Shown here one piece after another: positions 42,125-57,400 of a DNA stretch of 64,000 nucleotides. The position numbers and the translations under genes were made by a program. The stretch lies in the NCBI GenBank assembly GCA_905250025.1, contig CAJNOJ010000293.1, positions 59,777 through 123,776 on the forward strand. Direction: 5' to 3'. Below the pieces are notes generated by a model. The model did not search any database. It saw only the letters and a list, made by a program, of their open reading frames with translations, and was not told the DNA's origin. Origin of the DNA: Adineta ricciae. Its lineage: Eukaryota; Rotifera; Eurotatoria; Adinetida; Adinetidae. Positions within the stretch are counted from its first letter, which is position 1; the number at the start of each line of letters is the position of its first letter.

Positions 42125-45100
42125 ATGATCGATATTATTTCGTTAAAACTATGGATCTTTTTCATTGTCAGCGGACATGGGCTGAGTAAGTACTCGACCG
42201 AGTTGATTGTGATTAGTCAGTCATCGGAGTAAAGTAGCTTAAGAGAAAATCGACAGTCACTTTTAAAGATTTCATTGAGATACTTCAGCGATATTCTGAA
42301 TATATTTACTTTCTTCGATTAGCATTGTCTTATAATCGGCCAAAGTTCTCCGCCGATCCAATCTGGCATCAATATGCCACGACTTTTGCTACAGCTCAGA
42401 CTGTAGGATCCTTCCCGAATGATATCTTTATCAGCACAAACAATACAATTTATGTGGCCTCCTCGTGGAACAACAAAATTATCATTTGGAATGAAGGGAA
42501 CAACGCGTCAATAATGAGTATTTCGGGAAATGTATTCATTCCAACCAGTGTGTTTGCTACTACAGCAGGTGAGATTTACATTGACAGTGGTACCACAACC
42601 GGCCAAATCGTTAAATGGACTGTTAATTCAACAAATGCTACTACTGTTTTGTACACATGTGCAAAATGCTATGATATTTTCATTGACACCAGTGAGAATA
42701 TATACTGCTCGATGGCCAGTGGAAATCAAGTGGTGAAGAAATCGTTAGAAAGAACCTCGAATGCTTTCACAGTTGTTGCTGGCACTGGTTCGGCTGGAAA
42801 TAGTGCGAATATGCTGAATGGACCATGGGGTATCTTTGTGGATTACAATTTTGATTTATATGTCGCAGATTGTTTCAACCATCGTGTTCAACTCTTCACA
42901 CTGGATCGCGTAAATGCTACCACTGTCGCAGGAAATCAATCTACGAATGTTACAGTTGCGCTCTCATACCCAACAGCAGTCATTCTTGATGCCGATAGCA
43001 ATTTGTTCATCGTAGATTGGGGCAACAATCGAATCGTGGGATCAGGCCCAAATGGTTTTCGATGTATAGTTGGGTGTACTAGCTCACCTGGTTTGACATC
43101 CATTACATTAAACAGCCCTATCTCTATGAGTTTTGATACGCATGGAAATATTTATGTTGCCGATAGAAATAACAGTCGAATTCAGAAATTTATGCTATTA
43201 AACAACACTTTTGGTAGGTATTAGAGTTTATCGTGTAAGATATATATATATCTGAAGAAACGTCACGCGTTTGTACAGTGCGATTGACATAGAATTTGTA
43301 CAAAATCTATTGTTTTTGTTCCAGTTCCATCATATAATCGGCCACATTTTTGTGCAAATGCATCATGGGATCCAAATGCAATTACTTTTGCGACTGCTAA
43401 CGACATCGGAGTCACTCCTTACACTGTTTTTGTCACAATTGATAACACGGTCTATGCTCTTGACCATACAAATAAACGAATTCAGGTATGGTCTAATGGC
43501 AGCACAAGCCCAACACAAACAATTCCTGGTGCCTTCCTCACCTCATGGACGATCTTCACCACAGTCAATGGTGATATTTTTATTGACGATGGATTGGCGA
43601 ACGGACGAGTGATCAAATGGTCGTCGTCAACAAATACTGCTCTTTCTGTTATGCCTGTTAGTGGAATTTGCTATGGTCTTTTTGTCGATGTTAATGACGC
43701 ACTGTACTGCTCCGGGAGCATTCATCGTGTTGTGAAAAAGTGGTTAGGCGATAATTCAAGTAGCATCACACTTGTAGCTGGCAAAGGCATCGCTGGTAGC
43801 ACCTCTAACAGTCTTAATGATCCGCGCGGAATTTTCGTTGATGATAATCTCGACTTGTATGTAGCAGATCGACTAAATAACCGCATTCAACTTTTTCGAT
43901 TGGGAGAATTGAATGGAATTACAGTTGCTGGAATCACGTCCGCAACTGCCACAATTTCACTCTATTTTCCAACTGATGTTATTCTTGATGAAGATGGTTA
44001 TCTCTTTATCACAGACACTTATAATCATCGTATTCTTGGATCAGGACTCAATGGCTTTCGATGTATAGCTGGATGCACTGGCACTGCTGGTCCAAGCCCC
44101 AACCAGTTGAATTTTCCGGAACAACTTAGCTTCGATAGCTTTGGAAATCTATTTGTTGTCGATTGTTTGAATAATCGTATTCAGAAGTTTCTGTTATTGA
44201 CAAATTCCTGCGGTAAGTGGGCAACGACATTCATCTGAGCATTTGCTAATCATAGCATAGAAAGCCTTTCATAAAATACACATCGCTCTCGATAGATAGT
44301 CAGTGCTCGAACTGAGATCATATCCTCATAGAGTGTCTCTCGCTTATTCTAGATACATCCTCGACATCGGCTACTAGCAATGGTAAGACAATCATTTTCG
44401 ATCAGTTATTTCGCAGTACCATTTGATTTGTAGTACCAATAACATCAACTCCCTCGTCGATATCGCCAACTTCGATAGGTACTCAGCCGAGCATCATCAC
44501 GGCATCTCCATCATCAATAGGTATATTTATTTTTACTATGAACCGATTCTAAAATAATCAACACAAGCGATTTTATCTGCTGCTTTTCTGAAAAACATTT
44601 TGACGAAAGTTCTGCTTTTTATCATCTAGTTATTTCATACAATCGACCTAAACTGAGTGCACATGCTTCATGGAGTGCTAACGCAATCACTTTTGCCAAC
44701 AACAGTACAATTGGACTAAATCCTAGCGGTCTCTTTATTACAATTAACAATACCGTGTATGTCGCCGATCACACAAATAGTCGAATTCGGATATGGTCTA
44801 ATAATAGTGCTAATCCAATGCAAACAATATACGGCTCTTTTACAAGTCCCCTTGCGATTTTTGTCACAGCTGAGGGTGATCTTTTTATTGATGATGGCTT
44901 AGCAAATAATCAAGTAGATAAATGGTCATCAACAACAAACATGACTAGTTCCGTAATGTTTGGTAACAGTCGCTGTTATAGTCTGTTTGTTGATAACAAC
45001 AATAATCTGTACTGTTCGGTATCAGCACGGCATCAGATCATTACCAAATCATTGACTAGTAATTCAAATACCACAACAGTGGTAGCTGGAACAGGCTGTA

Positions 45101-48100
45101 ATGGTTCCACACCAAACATGCTAAATGGGCCTTGGGGAATCTTTGTTGACACCAATTTGGACTTGTATGTAGCAGATTGTTACAATAATCGAATTCAACT
45201 TTTTCAACCAGATGAACTGAATGCTATCACAGTTGCAGGAAATGAATCACTGAATGTTACAGTTTCACTCTATCGTCCCACTGGGATTCTTCTCGATGGC
45301 GATAATAATCTATTTATCGCGGATGCTGGCAATAATCGTATTGTTGGATCAGGACCCAATGGTTTTCGCTGCATCGTTGGATGTTCTGGTACAGTTGGCA
45401 TAGCATCGAATCAGTTGCACTATCCATCATCTATTAGTTTCGATACCTATGGAAACATATTTGTTACTGATTACCTCAATAATCGTATCCAGAAATTCAT
45501 TCTGTTAAATGAAACTCTTGGTAAGTAATTGAGCATATAATGTTCAACCAGTGAACATTGAAGCAATTATTTTTACAGTTAACGTAGCTAATTGGAAAAG
45601 ATTACTTGAACATTGTTTCCTTTAGTTCCGTCGTATAATCAGCCGATATTTTGTGCAAATGCGTCGTGGGATCCAAATGCAATTACTTTCGCAAATAGCA
45701 GTGTGATTGGAGCATATCCCTTCGGTTTGTTTGTCACGACTAACAACACAATATATATTGCTGATCGAATGAATAATCGAATTCTGGTGTGGTCTAATGG
45801 TAGTTTGACTCCAACACAAACAATCTCTGGCAAATTCAACGCTTCGTACACGGTTTTTGTGCAAACGAATGGTGACATATACATTGATGATGGAACGGTA
45901 AGCAGTCGAGTGGAGAAATGGTCACCGTTAACAAATACCACTATTCCTGTTATGTCAGTGAATGGACCTTGTCATGGTCTGTTTGTGGACATCACTGATA
46001 CACTGTATTGCTCGATGACTAATTATCATCGCATTGTCAAAAGATGGTTAGGTGATAATTCTAGCAATGTGACGACTGTTGCTGGTACAGGTAGTGCTGG
46101 CAACACTTCCAACGCTCTTAATGTTCCATCTGGAATTTTTGTTGATAAGAATCTGAATTTGTATGTGGCAGATCGTTATAATCATCGCATCCAACTCTTT
46201 CGACTAGGGCAGCTAAATGGTATCACTGCTGTAGGAATGACATCACCAAATATAACAATCACACTAAATTATCCATCATCAGTCACTCTTGATGCTGGTG
46301 GATATCTCTTCATTGTGGACAGCGGCAACAATCGTATTGTTGGCTCAGGATCCGATGGTTTTCGATGTATAGTTGGATGCACTGGTGTGCCTGGCTCAGC
46401 ATCAAATCAGCTGTATAATCCAATAGACATCAGTTTTGATACCTATGGAAATATGTATACAGCAGACTGGTCTAATAATCGAACCCAAAAATTCTTATAC
46501 ATGCCAGAGTCTTGTGGTAAGTATTTCAGATTTCTCTATGCTTCCACTTCGATTGGTATCAAAAAAGTCATTGTAAACTTCTTCATATAAGACTTTAAAA
46601 ATTTTGAAGAAACTAATATATATAGAAAAGAGTATATCAAAGTCAATGTATAAAAGTTTTCATTTGAAATTAATGTTGCATAGCATTCAATTTAGCATAC
46701 ATTCTTAATACAAAAAAGACACTTCTTTATCCATATAATCAACATCTAATAGCAGATTATTTTTACTGTAGCTTATACAACAAAAACAACAACAACGACA
46801 AGTTCGTCCACATTTCTATCTTTTCTTTCTCTGACAATACATCTTTCTAGAACAAACCACAACAATTACATTATCAACTCTCAACAACTGTGAGTGTTTC
46901 TTGTTTCTGAACATTCTCTCTATTTCTGCTATCTTAGCATGCTCTCCTCCTACAATCACACTCATTCCAAGTTCATTCACATTATCATCACCCGCACGAT
47001 TTTGTCGAAGTCAAGATTTCACTATCGTTTCTTTGATTGAACTCAACTGTAACACTTCACTGTCGATTTCTTCTCAGTGGACAATCACAAACTGCACTTC
47101 TTTCTGTTCACAACAGATCTCTGCTGATCCGAACATAGATACAACATTCACTGAACTGTTTGTTCCTGCTCGCACTCTGCCTTATGGTCTCTATGAACTT
47201 AACCTCACTGTTATCATGTCCAATACGACAAATGTGTCTGCATCATCCGTTGTTTATGTTCAAATTACACCATCAGGCATCACAGCTAATCTAGTTCAGT
47301 ATGGCACATCGATGATCACGCGTGGCACCGGACAAGATCTCCAGCTAGATCCTGGCAGCTATTCCGTAGATCCCGATGAAAATGCATTCAATGCTTCAGT
47401 ATAAACCTCGGCACAGAAGTCATCATTCCGCATCTCACCATCTTGTCTTTTGTTTAGAACTGGAGATACAAATACTATTGCCGAATATATGACTCATCCA
47501 TGTTTCCGAATCTGCAAGGTTCGCTGTTGACAGTGGACGATCCAAGAAATGATTCATACAATCCATCTTGTTTGTCCAACCGAAATGGATGGAGATTTGA
47601 CAACTCACTCAACTCATCATTCACCATTCTTGCTAACTCACTTCGATCTAATCGAACCTATCAGTTCATGGTTCAGATGGAAAATCGTCGCAATGCTTCA
47701 TTGCAAGCAACTGGTTATGTTCTTGTGAAAGTGGATGACACTCGTCCATATATGATCTTGATCGGGTATTACTCTCTTTTTTTTCTCTTGTTAATTGTGA
47801 TCGTGAGTGATTGATTGTAGTTGTGTGATCTGGACAATGTGTGAGCCCAATCTCGAGTTTCAACTTGTGAATCCAACCACTCAAGTAGCGCTGTTTTCAG
47901 TTTGCGCTGGAAACTATTCAACAGTTCAAAACATCGCCTGGTCTATTTATTTTAGCAGTAATCCAATGAACTCATCATCAAACTTCACCCAATGGTCGTT
48001 GTTTAATCAAACGGCTTCTTATGAGAATATCTGGTTTTTCGGTAAATGAAATCAGCTTTTATTGTTCCAGAGGAGATCTGAATGCATGTTGTAGGAAGAA

Positions 48101-49806
48101 ATACGAGTAACTTCACAGCAGCAAATCAGTTATTTTTGTCGAATCCACAGATTGAGCTTTGGCGATTTGAAGTTGTTTATAGTTTTGCAGCGGAGAAAAG
48201 CGTGAGTTCATTGAACTTTGTTATCAATCAACCACCATCCAATGGATCATGTTTTATCTACCCTCTCAATGGTACAACAGCTACTCTCTTCACGATTTCT
48301 TGTTCAGCTTGGTTTGACAGTGATGGAATCAAGGACTACACAGTCTATAGTATGTTCACATTCGATTTGATATCTGATGAGTTGTTGACTTTTTTCTGCA
48401 TTTTATTAGTTTGGACAAATGATTCAACACAGAGAATGATCATTGGTTATTCATCAGTTGCAACACTCGAAATGTACCTACCAGTTGGTGATGATCAATT
48501 ATCACTTGTTCACTGGATAGTTCAAGTTCGAGATCAATTGGGCTGTATCACTGAGACAAATGTTTCGTCAGTGACTGTTTTTTCCAATCTAGCAGCGATC
48601 AATGACTTGATCAATGACGTTCAAAACTCAACTCCAGTCAATCCAATCCTTCAACTACTTGCAAGTGGAAATCAGAACCTAGTTGGACAACTGATCACTT
48701 CGATATCACAACAATTCAGCGAAATCAACAATGAAAATCTTGATAAAGCGATTTCCAGTAAATATTCACTTCACTACTTTGAAATTAGCTCATACGCTTT
48801 TTTTCTCTATTAGATGGTGTTCCGCTTGCAAGTATATCTGTATCATCATTGGATATTCAAGATAAGCAACAGACATTGTCAACACCATTCAATCAATCAG
48901 TACTGAATGAATTCAACAAACAAATCAACTTTCGAGCTGATGCGAGAGACTATCTCATTGCATTCCTCACGAATCTTCCCATAACAACGTCCAACAGTAT
49001 TAAACTGCAAGCATCATCATTAGCACAATTCACCAAATCAACCAATGAACTAACAAGAACAACCATAGTACTGTGCCATTTCGCTATTATCTCTCTTACA
49101 GATTGAACTGTCTTGTAGGCTAGTGCATCGAATCGATGTTATCGATTAGCATTGGCTTTGAATTCGATGCGTACGAAAATCACATACGAAGATGTTCAAC
49201 TTGCCTCCGCTGATCTTCTTCAGTGTGCTTCAAACTTGATGAATGTGAAGTATCTATTTTAAACATCCATACAAACTATTTTTCGTTTTCAACAAGGCTG
49301 TTAATGGTGCATTGCAAGAACGAACAACAATACTCAATTTGGATTCTTATCGAGCCACTAAGTTCCCTGATGATTATGATACAGATGTTGAGCTAGAGTG
49401 GGCCAATCTAAGTAAAATCTTTCTTCTTTCATTCATACTAGTGATGTAATAAGATATTTAGAATTATTTGCCGATGGTGATGATTTCTCATTGGAAACAA
49501 TGCAAAAGAATCGCAATATCTATTACCAGCAACAATTAGCTGGACAAATCAGCACTCAAATGACTGAACTCATCTCACTATTGACTTCAACATTGAACAT
49601 TCATCTCAATATTGGACAAGATTTTCACATCCAGACATCACAAGTCATCATGACGTTAGAGACCAAATCTTCACAATCACTTGCAAATCACTTCACAAAA
49701 ACCATCGGCGGTGGTCAAGTTCAACTTCCCAATAACTTCGCGTCTTATCTTGGCACAAACGAAAAGATCTCCATTCGAGTGAGTTTCTCACTGCTGTTCG
49801 TACAAG
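42125..49806 (+). CDS. Polycystin-1-like gene A: four NHL propellers plus REJ region, 3' end lost
   Basis: A signal-peptide exon (42125-42185, LWIFFIVSGHG) is followed by propeller exons 42323-43213, 43325-44212, 44630-45520 and 45626-46516. Each encodes six NHL blades (for example GIFVDYNFDLYVADCFNHRV). Small Thr/Ser linker exons lie at 44353-44382, 44434-44520, 46772-46801 and 46851-46889. All these exons start and end in phase 1. REJ-like exons follow from 46938 (PPTITLIPSSFT), then 47458 onward (TVDDPRNDSYNPSCLSN, GIKDYTVYS) to 49778. The last legible bases are the start of an intron that runs into the N gap. The expected GPS and membrane part is missing. It is predicted to be an extracellular receptor or adhesion protein. 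Confidence 0.82.
49560..49806 (+). repeat. Near-identical tract shared with gene B (57675-57921)
   Basis: These 247 nt match 57675-57921 with one visible mismatch (A/G near 49640), including 28 nt of intron. The tract ends exactly at the N gap. Neighbouring exons of the two genes are clearly diverged. Confidence 0.9.
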
Positions 49807-49849
49807 NNNNNNNNNNNNNNNNNNNNNNNNNNNNNNNNNNNNNNNNNNN
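49807..49849. other. Assembly gap, 43 N
   Basis: The gap lies inside an intron of gene A at the point where the sequence is identical to gene B. What follows at 49850 is not the expected GPS/PLAT exon. The gap length is probably nominal. Confidence 0.9.
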
Positions 49850-51480
49850 CTTGCCTGTGTTACCCAATAGTTCGTACTTGCGAAGATTGAAGAATGCTTC
49901 TCTATTTATAATAATTCTTTCTATTCATTGCTGTGCACATATTTGCTGTTGTCAAAACAGCATTAATTAACTTTGAAGTTGAGATTATATATACGTATAT
50001 GCAGCATAACAACTATTGAATCGTAGATGCAAAATAAATAGAAATTTATTGACGCAAAATTTGTATGGATGAAGATGAAAAGGTTTCTTTTGAAATTGAA
50101 CTGTGCAATTTCTTGTTTTCTTTCAAATGCAATGGCATGATCAACTACGTCACAAACTATATTTTAGGAGAGTCAACGTACCAGATGTCCTTTTAGAAGT
50201 AGAAAACAACCTTAACCCATGTTTTCAATCATATGAAGCTTTTGCTTTGTTGACATATACTTATTCAGTAGTAAATTAATCCTTTTCATTTGCGTCGTAT
50301 TTTTCTGATTGGTAGGTCGGCATAAAAATAACTATTGAAATACGAGGTAAGGTGTCAGCGTACCGAAATATGCGACCCAGGAGATCATTTGTATTATACA
50401 TATACATGCACTAGTTCTCATCCGAGAGATGAGTTATGTTTTGCATGATATTCAAAATATGTGATAGAGTGAAAAAGTGAAGATATAATCATATAAAATC
50501 TTGATATCGTTGGAATTATTTGAGATTTATATCGATGCTTCGACTAGACTCCATTTAATTTCAATTTTGTGTATGAATGAAATATATTTCATAAATCATA
50601 GTTGAATACTTCAACACATTCAGCTTGAGATGAAAAAATCGCGAAGGTTTTTTTCTCTCGTAGTATGTTTGTTTGACAAACGGCCGGTATAAAATCAATT
50701 TGAATATGAAACGGAAAAAGATGACAGTGTGCATTGGAAAGTGTGTGCAGAGAGTAGGACATTTAAAAATAACAACTACTCTCCATAGTCCGTATTTCGC
50801 TCTTGAACACTACACGACCATCAAGTACACACCTTGAAAAAATAAGTGATTGTCCATGTTGTAAGGATGACTATCTTCTCGCAACCTTTTCCAAAGGCTT
50901 TCAATGTCGTTGTACAAGTCGATCGAAAGAAACGCCGTTTTGATTTCCGGTGTATCGAGTAAATACTAATGAATTAAATTAACAAAGAAAGTCATATATT
51001 GACCGTTTTCGCCTTCGCATTGGTATTTAACAGAAGAATTTCTCGGTAATAAAAAATAGGTCTGTCTTTGGCCGATAATATTAATAGAATGAAATTGATT
51101 TACCTTCGCCGGAAAATTTGAACATCGCGATGAATCAATCTGATTGATATTGACTAACTTCAAATGAGAATCGATATGAGTTTTTCAGGATTAAAATAGC
51201 ACTACGACTTTTTAAAAGACGATCAATGAAACTAGAATTTATTTAAAAAGCTCAGCCATCTTGAACATAGACGAATGTTTGATAATAGAATTCTCGATTA
51301 CAGTTCGATTCAAAGTGGGTAAATAATCGGCCGATTGACATCATAGGAGAAGAAAATAAGTAAACGACGAAAAGGAATATAAATTGGCAAGAAGTTGTCA
51401 GTTTTATTGCAACCAATTCGTTCACTTTTTGATTACATTGAAGAAATCGACAATAGCGACCAACTTTTATCTTACTGATA
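49850..51480. other. Gene-free stretch after the gap
   Basis: About 1.6 kb of AT-rich sequence without a supported gene; minus frames at 50966-51163 and 51252-51527 have no motif. It probably includes the promoter of gene B at its right end. Confidence 0.45.
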
Positions 51481-54400
51481 ATGATTGTCATTGATCGATT
51501 CAAACTTTGGATCATCTTTGTGATCATTGAAGAAGTTTTGAGTAAGTAATTAACACGATTTTGGTATCATTTTAATTAAATGTGTACTTAGCAGAATCAT
51601 TTTTATTGACGTCTGTTGACATGATCGTAAGCATACTGCATTTCTTCATTTTGAAGCCGAAACGAGCTAGGATGTTATTGTTGATAGAGTGAAGAGTATA
51701 AATCGCATCTTATCCATAGCCCATGACTATACAGTTTTGTTCATATAATTGAATATAGAGTTGTACAGCGACACATTTTTTGAAGTTTTCGACGAAACGC
51801 GGATTCTGTGTGGCATAATATTTTCCTCTACAAAAGGGGAAGATAAAGCAAAAGGCTTCTTAGCCGGGAAATAAATAGGATCTTCCGCCTGCTTTTTGGC
51901 ATATTATCGAAACACATGAATTAATATAATTGTAGAGTAACGGTAGTTCTCGATCATAGCATGCCAACCAGCTTTAAACAAAAAGTATAATGACGTAGTT
52001 CTTCAGTTGATACAGTTAGAGTGTCGTAGATGTTGATAAACATCTTCATAGTAAATGATAAGAAGATGCATTTCAGAAACTTTCTCTTTTTACCTAGCAC
52101 TTTCATACAATCGACCAAAGCTTGATCCCTATGCAATGTGGAATCCGTCTGCCATCACTTTTGCAGATGTGAATTCAGTTGGATCCAGCCCATTTGATAT
52201 TTTCGTTAATACAAACAACACCATCTATGTGCCCAATCAAGCAAACAGCCGCGTCCTTGTGTGGACTCAAGGCAATGCTTCAACGATACGGTATATTTCG
52301 AGCAATGTGTTGTCTCCATACACCCTTTTTGTCACAACTACCGGCGAGATTTATGTTGACAGTGCCAGCTCAACCGGACGAATCGATAGATGGACATTGA
52401 ATGCATCAAGTGGTGTTCCGGTACTGTACCTGTGCTCGAAATGCTACGATGTCTTTGTTAATGCGCAGGACATTCTTTACTGTTCGATGCAGAGTAGCCA
52501 TCAGATAGTGTCGAAGTCGTTAAAAACAAACTCGAATGCATTCGCAATCGTTGCTGGTACAGGTTCCGCTGGATACGCTGCAAATATGCTGAATCAGCCT
52601 TGGGGAATATTTGTGGATACCAATTCTGATCTATATGTAGCAGATCAATACAATCATCGTATTCAGCTCTTTCGTTCAGGACAACTTACCGGTATTACAG
52701 TTGCTGGCAGTACATCGATCAATCTTACTATTCCACTTTCTTACCCGTCTGGAATTGCCCTCGACTTCGATGGTTACCTCTTTATCGTCGATAAATACAA
52801 TCATCGCATTGTTGGATCAGATTCAAGTGGCTTTCGTTGCGTTGTTGGATGCACTGGTAGCGCAGGTTCAAGCTCAAATCAGTTGTACTATCCAACATCG
52901 ATGAGTTTTGACAATCATGGAAACATGTTCGTCGCTGATACTAGCAACAGTCGTATTCAGAAATTTATTCACTTGAATAATAGTCTCGGTGAGTAATTTG
53001 AAACTCAGTTACAACTTACTATTTTACCTCTTGCTCGATAACTTTCGTCAATGAATGCTAATTAGCTGCTATGCTGCGAAAAGCAACGTTTTTATTTAGT
53101 TCACATAACCATCTGCGGATTCACCTAAGACTACTCACTTACTTTCATTTTAGTTCCATCATATAATCGACCGAAATTCTGCCCAGATGCTTCGTGGGAT
53201 CCAAATGCAACTACATTTGCTGCTGGAGGAAATAATATAATTGGTTCGTCACCTTACGGTATCTTCATCACCATCAACAATACCATCTATGTTGCCGATC
53301 GAACCAACTATCGTGTTCAGATTTGGTCTAATGAAAGTGACATTCCATCACAATCCATCTACGGTACCTATATGAACTCATATTCACTTTTTGTCACGAC
53401 CAATGGTGATATTTTTGTTGATAATGGAAACTACAATCGTCGGGTAGATAAACTAACAACGACGACAAATACAAGTGTACCTGTCATGTATATTAGTTCA
53501 TCATGTTATGGTTTATTCGTTGATCTAACTGATGTTGTGTATTGTTCAATGCCTAATTATCATCAGGTGGCGAAAAGATGGGTGAATGACTACTCTAGAA
53601 CAGTGACGGTCGTCGCTGGTACTGGTTATGCTTCTAGCAATTCATATTACCTCTATTATCCTATGGGAATATTTGTGGATACTAACTTTGATCTATATGT
53701 AGCAGATCAATACAATCATCGTATTCAGCTCTTTCGATCGGGGCAGCTTAACGGTATTACAGTTGCAGGAAGTACATCGCCTAATCGTACTATCTCACTG
53801 GCGTATCCCAGTGGAGTTGTTCTGGATGCTGATGGTTATCTATTTATCGTAGATAGCTACAATCAACGCATTGTAGGGTCAGGATCCAATGGTTTCCGTT
53901 GTGTAGCTGGATGTTATAGATTTTTTGGTTCGCTATCAAATCAGCTGTACTATCCAATATCGATGAGCTTTGATAGTTACGGAAATATATTCGTAACAGA
54001 TACCAACTATCAACGTATACAAAAATTCTATCTTTTAGAAAACTTTTGTAGTAAGTGTAGCAATGATTCCTGTACTTGTATCAATACGACGGTTTCTGCT
54101 TTGCTTATTATACCTGTTATATTGTCGACGGCGTTCATGTCTTTTAGTGTTGTGTAGGGATAGGCAAAATTCGAACTAGGAAACTTTCTTGTTCTTAGTT
54201 GAAGTTTGATCGCTAACAATCATTTAGACTATTTCACTGCTGTCATAGTATTCGTATTGGATTTCAAATGAAATTTGCATCTCTGTATCGATCAATCGGA
54301 TAAATAGCGTTTTCTCTCTTGTTAAAAATTTCCTTACGAAAGTTTACGAGACAGAAAAGATGAGCACCAATCTGTTTGTCTCATGTATCATGTTTATTCG

Positions 54401-57400
54401 GCTAGCCCTGCACCGCATAGCGTCTCTGAAGTTTGATAAGTTCTGTAGTGTCAATTTTCTTTCGCAACAAAGTAAGGACGCTTGAAATGGCATGATGAGT
54501 TTTACATTCGAAACTCGTTGTATAAACATTTATTCTACTTTAGATCAAACATTAACCGTTGGCTACCAAACAACGACTATTTCGACAATAGTAGCAAGTT
54601 CAAAAGGTTCGTTTAACATGATATTGTGACAGAGATTCAAATAAATCTGATAAAGTCATTTTCTCCGAACTTTTCAGAATAGATTGAGTTAAGTTAGCAT
54701 TACTGGTGAATCGCTTATACCGTTCCCTTTCAAATTAACGTATCAGATCCAAAGGGCTCCCAAGATAATTGTTATCACTTTGTTTAAATTCAAACTTGAA
54801 ATCACATTTCCAATCATACGGAGTTGTTGTTTTCATTAGCTGACACATTCTGTTTTGCTCGAACTACATCATACTAGTCAGATTCTCTATATTCGTTGTA
54901 GTTTTTGTTCGTCATTTGTATAGTCTATGCAATTGAGGTAAATGAAAGATATCACACGGTGAGATCTACTTTTGATAGTAGAGTCAAATTGCCTAGCAGC
55001 GCGCAAGTCGATCAAATAATAATGACATATTGAAATGGACTCTTTCTAGTATGTCTCCCACCTACAATCACGCTGATACCAGGCACCACGACGATGTCAT
55101 CACCCGTCCAATTTCGTCGAAGTCAAGATTTTTCAATTGTTTCACGTATTGATTTAAATTGTAATATCTCATCGTCAGTGAATAGTCAATGGACAATTAA
55201 GAACTGCACCTCTTCATGTTCACAACAGATCTCTGCTGATCCAAACATCATTACAACATTCACTGAACTGTTTGTTCCTGCTCGCACTCTGCCTTATGGT
55301 CTCTACGAATTCAACCTCACTATCACCATGCTTAATATGACGAATGTTTCTGCATCGTCCGTTGTTTATGTTCAAATCACACCATCAGGCATAACAGCTA
55401 ATCTAGTTCAGTATGGCACATCGATGATCACGCATGGCACCGGACAAAATCTTCAGCTAGATCCTGGAAATTATTCTATTGATGCTGATGGGGCTATATT
55501 TGATGCTTCAGTATAAACTTTGACATAGAAGTCATCATTCCGCACCTGGTCATCTTATCATTTGTTTAGAACTGGAAATACAAATACTATTGCCGAATCT
55601 ATGGTTCATTCACGTTTCCGAATCTGCAAGGTTCCCTATTGACAGTGGACGATCCAAGAAATGATTCATACAATCCATCTTGTTTGTCCAACCGAAATGG
55701 ATGGAGATTTGACAACTCACTCAACTCATCATTCACCATTCTTGCTAACTCACTTCGATCTAATCGAACCTATCAGTTCATGGTTCAGATGGAAAATCGT
55801 CGCAATGCTTCATTGCAAGCAACTGGTTATGTTCTTGTGAAAGTGGATGACACTCGTCCATTCATGATCTTGATTGGGTATCGCTATCTTTTCTTCTCTC
55901 GTTTGTCGTGATTGTGACTGATTGATTGTAGTTGTGTGATCTGGACAATGTGTGAGGCGAATCTCGAGTTTCAGCTTGTAAATCCAACCACTCAAGTGGC
56001 TTTGTTTTCAGTTTGTGCTGGAAACTATTCAACAGTCCAAAACATCACATGGTCTGTTTATTTCAGTAGCAATACAATGAACTCATCATCAAACTTCACC
56101 CAATGGTCTTTGTTCAATCAGACTACTACTTATGATAATATCTGGTTTTTTGGTAAACTAAATCGTTTGATTTTGTGCCAAAGGAGATCTGAGTACATGT
56201 TGTAGGAAGAAATACGAGTAACTTCACAGCAACAAATCAGTTGTTTCTGTCAAATCCACAAACTGAGCTTTGGCGATTTGAAGTTGTTTATAGTTTTGCA
56301 ACGGAGAAAAGCGTGAGTTCATTGAACTTTGTTATCAATCAGCCACCATCCAATGGATCATGTATGGTTGATCCTATGAATGGAACGACAACTACTTTGT
56401 TCACGGTTTCATGCAAGGACTTTTTTGACACAGATGGAATAAAAGATTACACCGTCTACAGTATATAAAAGTCTTTTCCAAAGCGAATACGAAATATTTT
56501 TGTATTTTCTTAGGTTACGCAATGAATTCAACGAAGAAAACTATCGTTGCCTATTCCAATGCGCCTACATTACAGTTATATCTACCAACTGGTGATAATC
56601 AAACGTCATTACTTTACTTGACTGTCCAAGTGCGAGACCAACTAGATTGTGTTACAGAGGCGAACACTGTATCAGTTACTGTACTTCCTAATTTGATGAT
56701 AATCGATGATGTAATGCTCCACATTCTAAACTCATCGAACACTGATAATACTAATGCAATAAATCAGATGCTTGCCAGTAAAAATCAAAACCTAGTTGTG
56801 CAAGTGATAAGTTCAGTATCGCAGCAACTCAATGAAATTAGTAACGAAAATATCAACGAAGCTATCTCAGGTCAGTTTTTTTTCACTTATAAATCGTTCA
56901 AGCTGATTAACCCTGCATCTTTATTATTTAGATGGTATTCCAGCTGCAAGTATATCTGTATCATCATTAGATATTCAGAATCAACATCAGACGTTGCCAA
57001 CGCCATTCAATCAATCCGCATTGGATGAATTCAGCGCTCGATTAAACTCTCGTGCATCAGCTCGCGACTATCTTGTCACCTTCCTCACGAATCTCCCTAT
57101 AACAACATCGAATAGTATCAAACTGCAAGCATCATCATTAGCACAGTTCACAAAATCAACCAATGAATTGACGCGAACAACTCTCGTATGATTTCATTCT
57201 CTCTTTTCCTTTCACAATCAAATGTGCTGTAGACAAGTGTATCGGACCGATGTTATCAGTTGGGATTAGCTTTGGACTCAATGAAAATGAACATCGCCTT
57301 TGAAGACGTTCAACTTGCTGCACCTGATCTCCTTCAATGTGCTGCTAATATACTAAACGTAAGAATCTTTTTGTGAATCTAAATTGAAAATATATCTAGT

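Noticed and set aside
50966-51527. Two minus-strand frames of 65 and 91 codons before gene B
   Set aside because: No recognisable domain; the second overlaps the gene B signal-peptide exon antisense.
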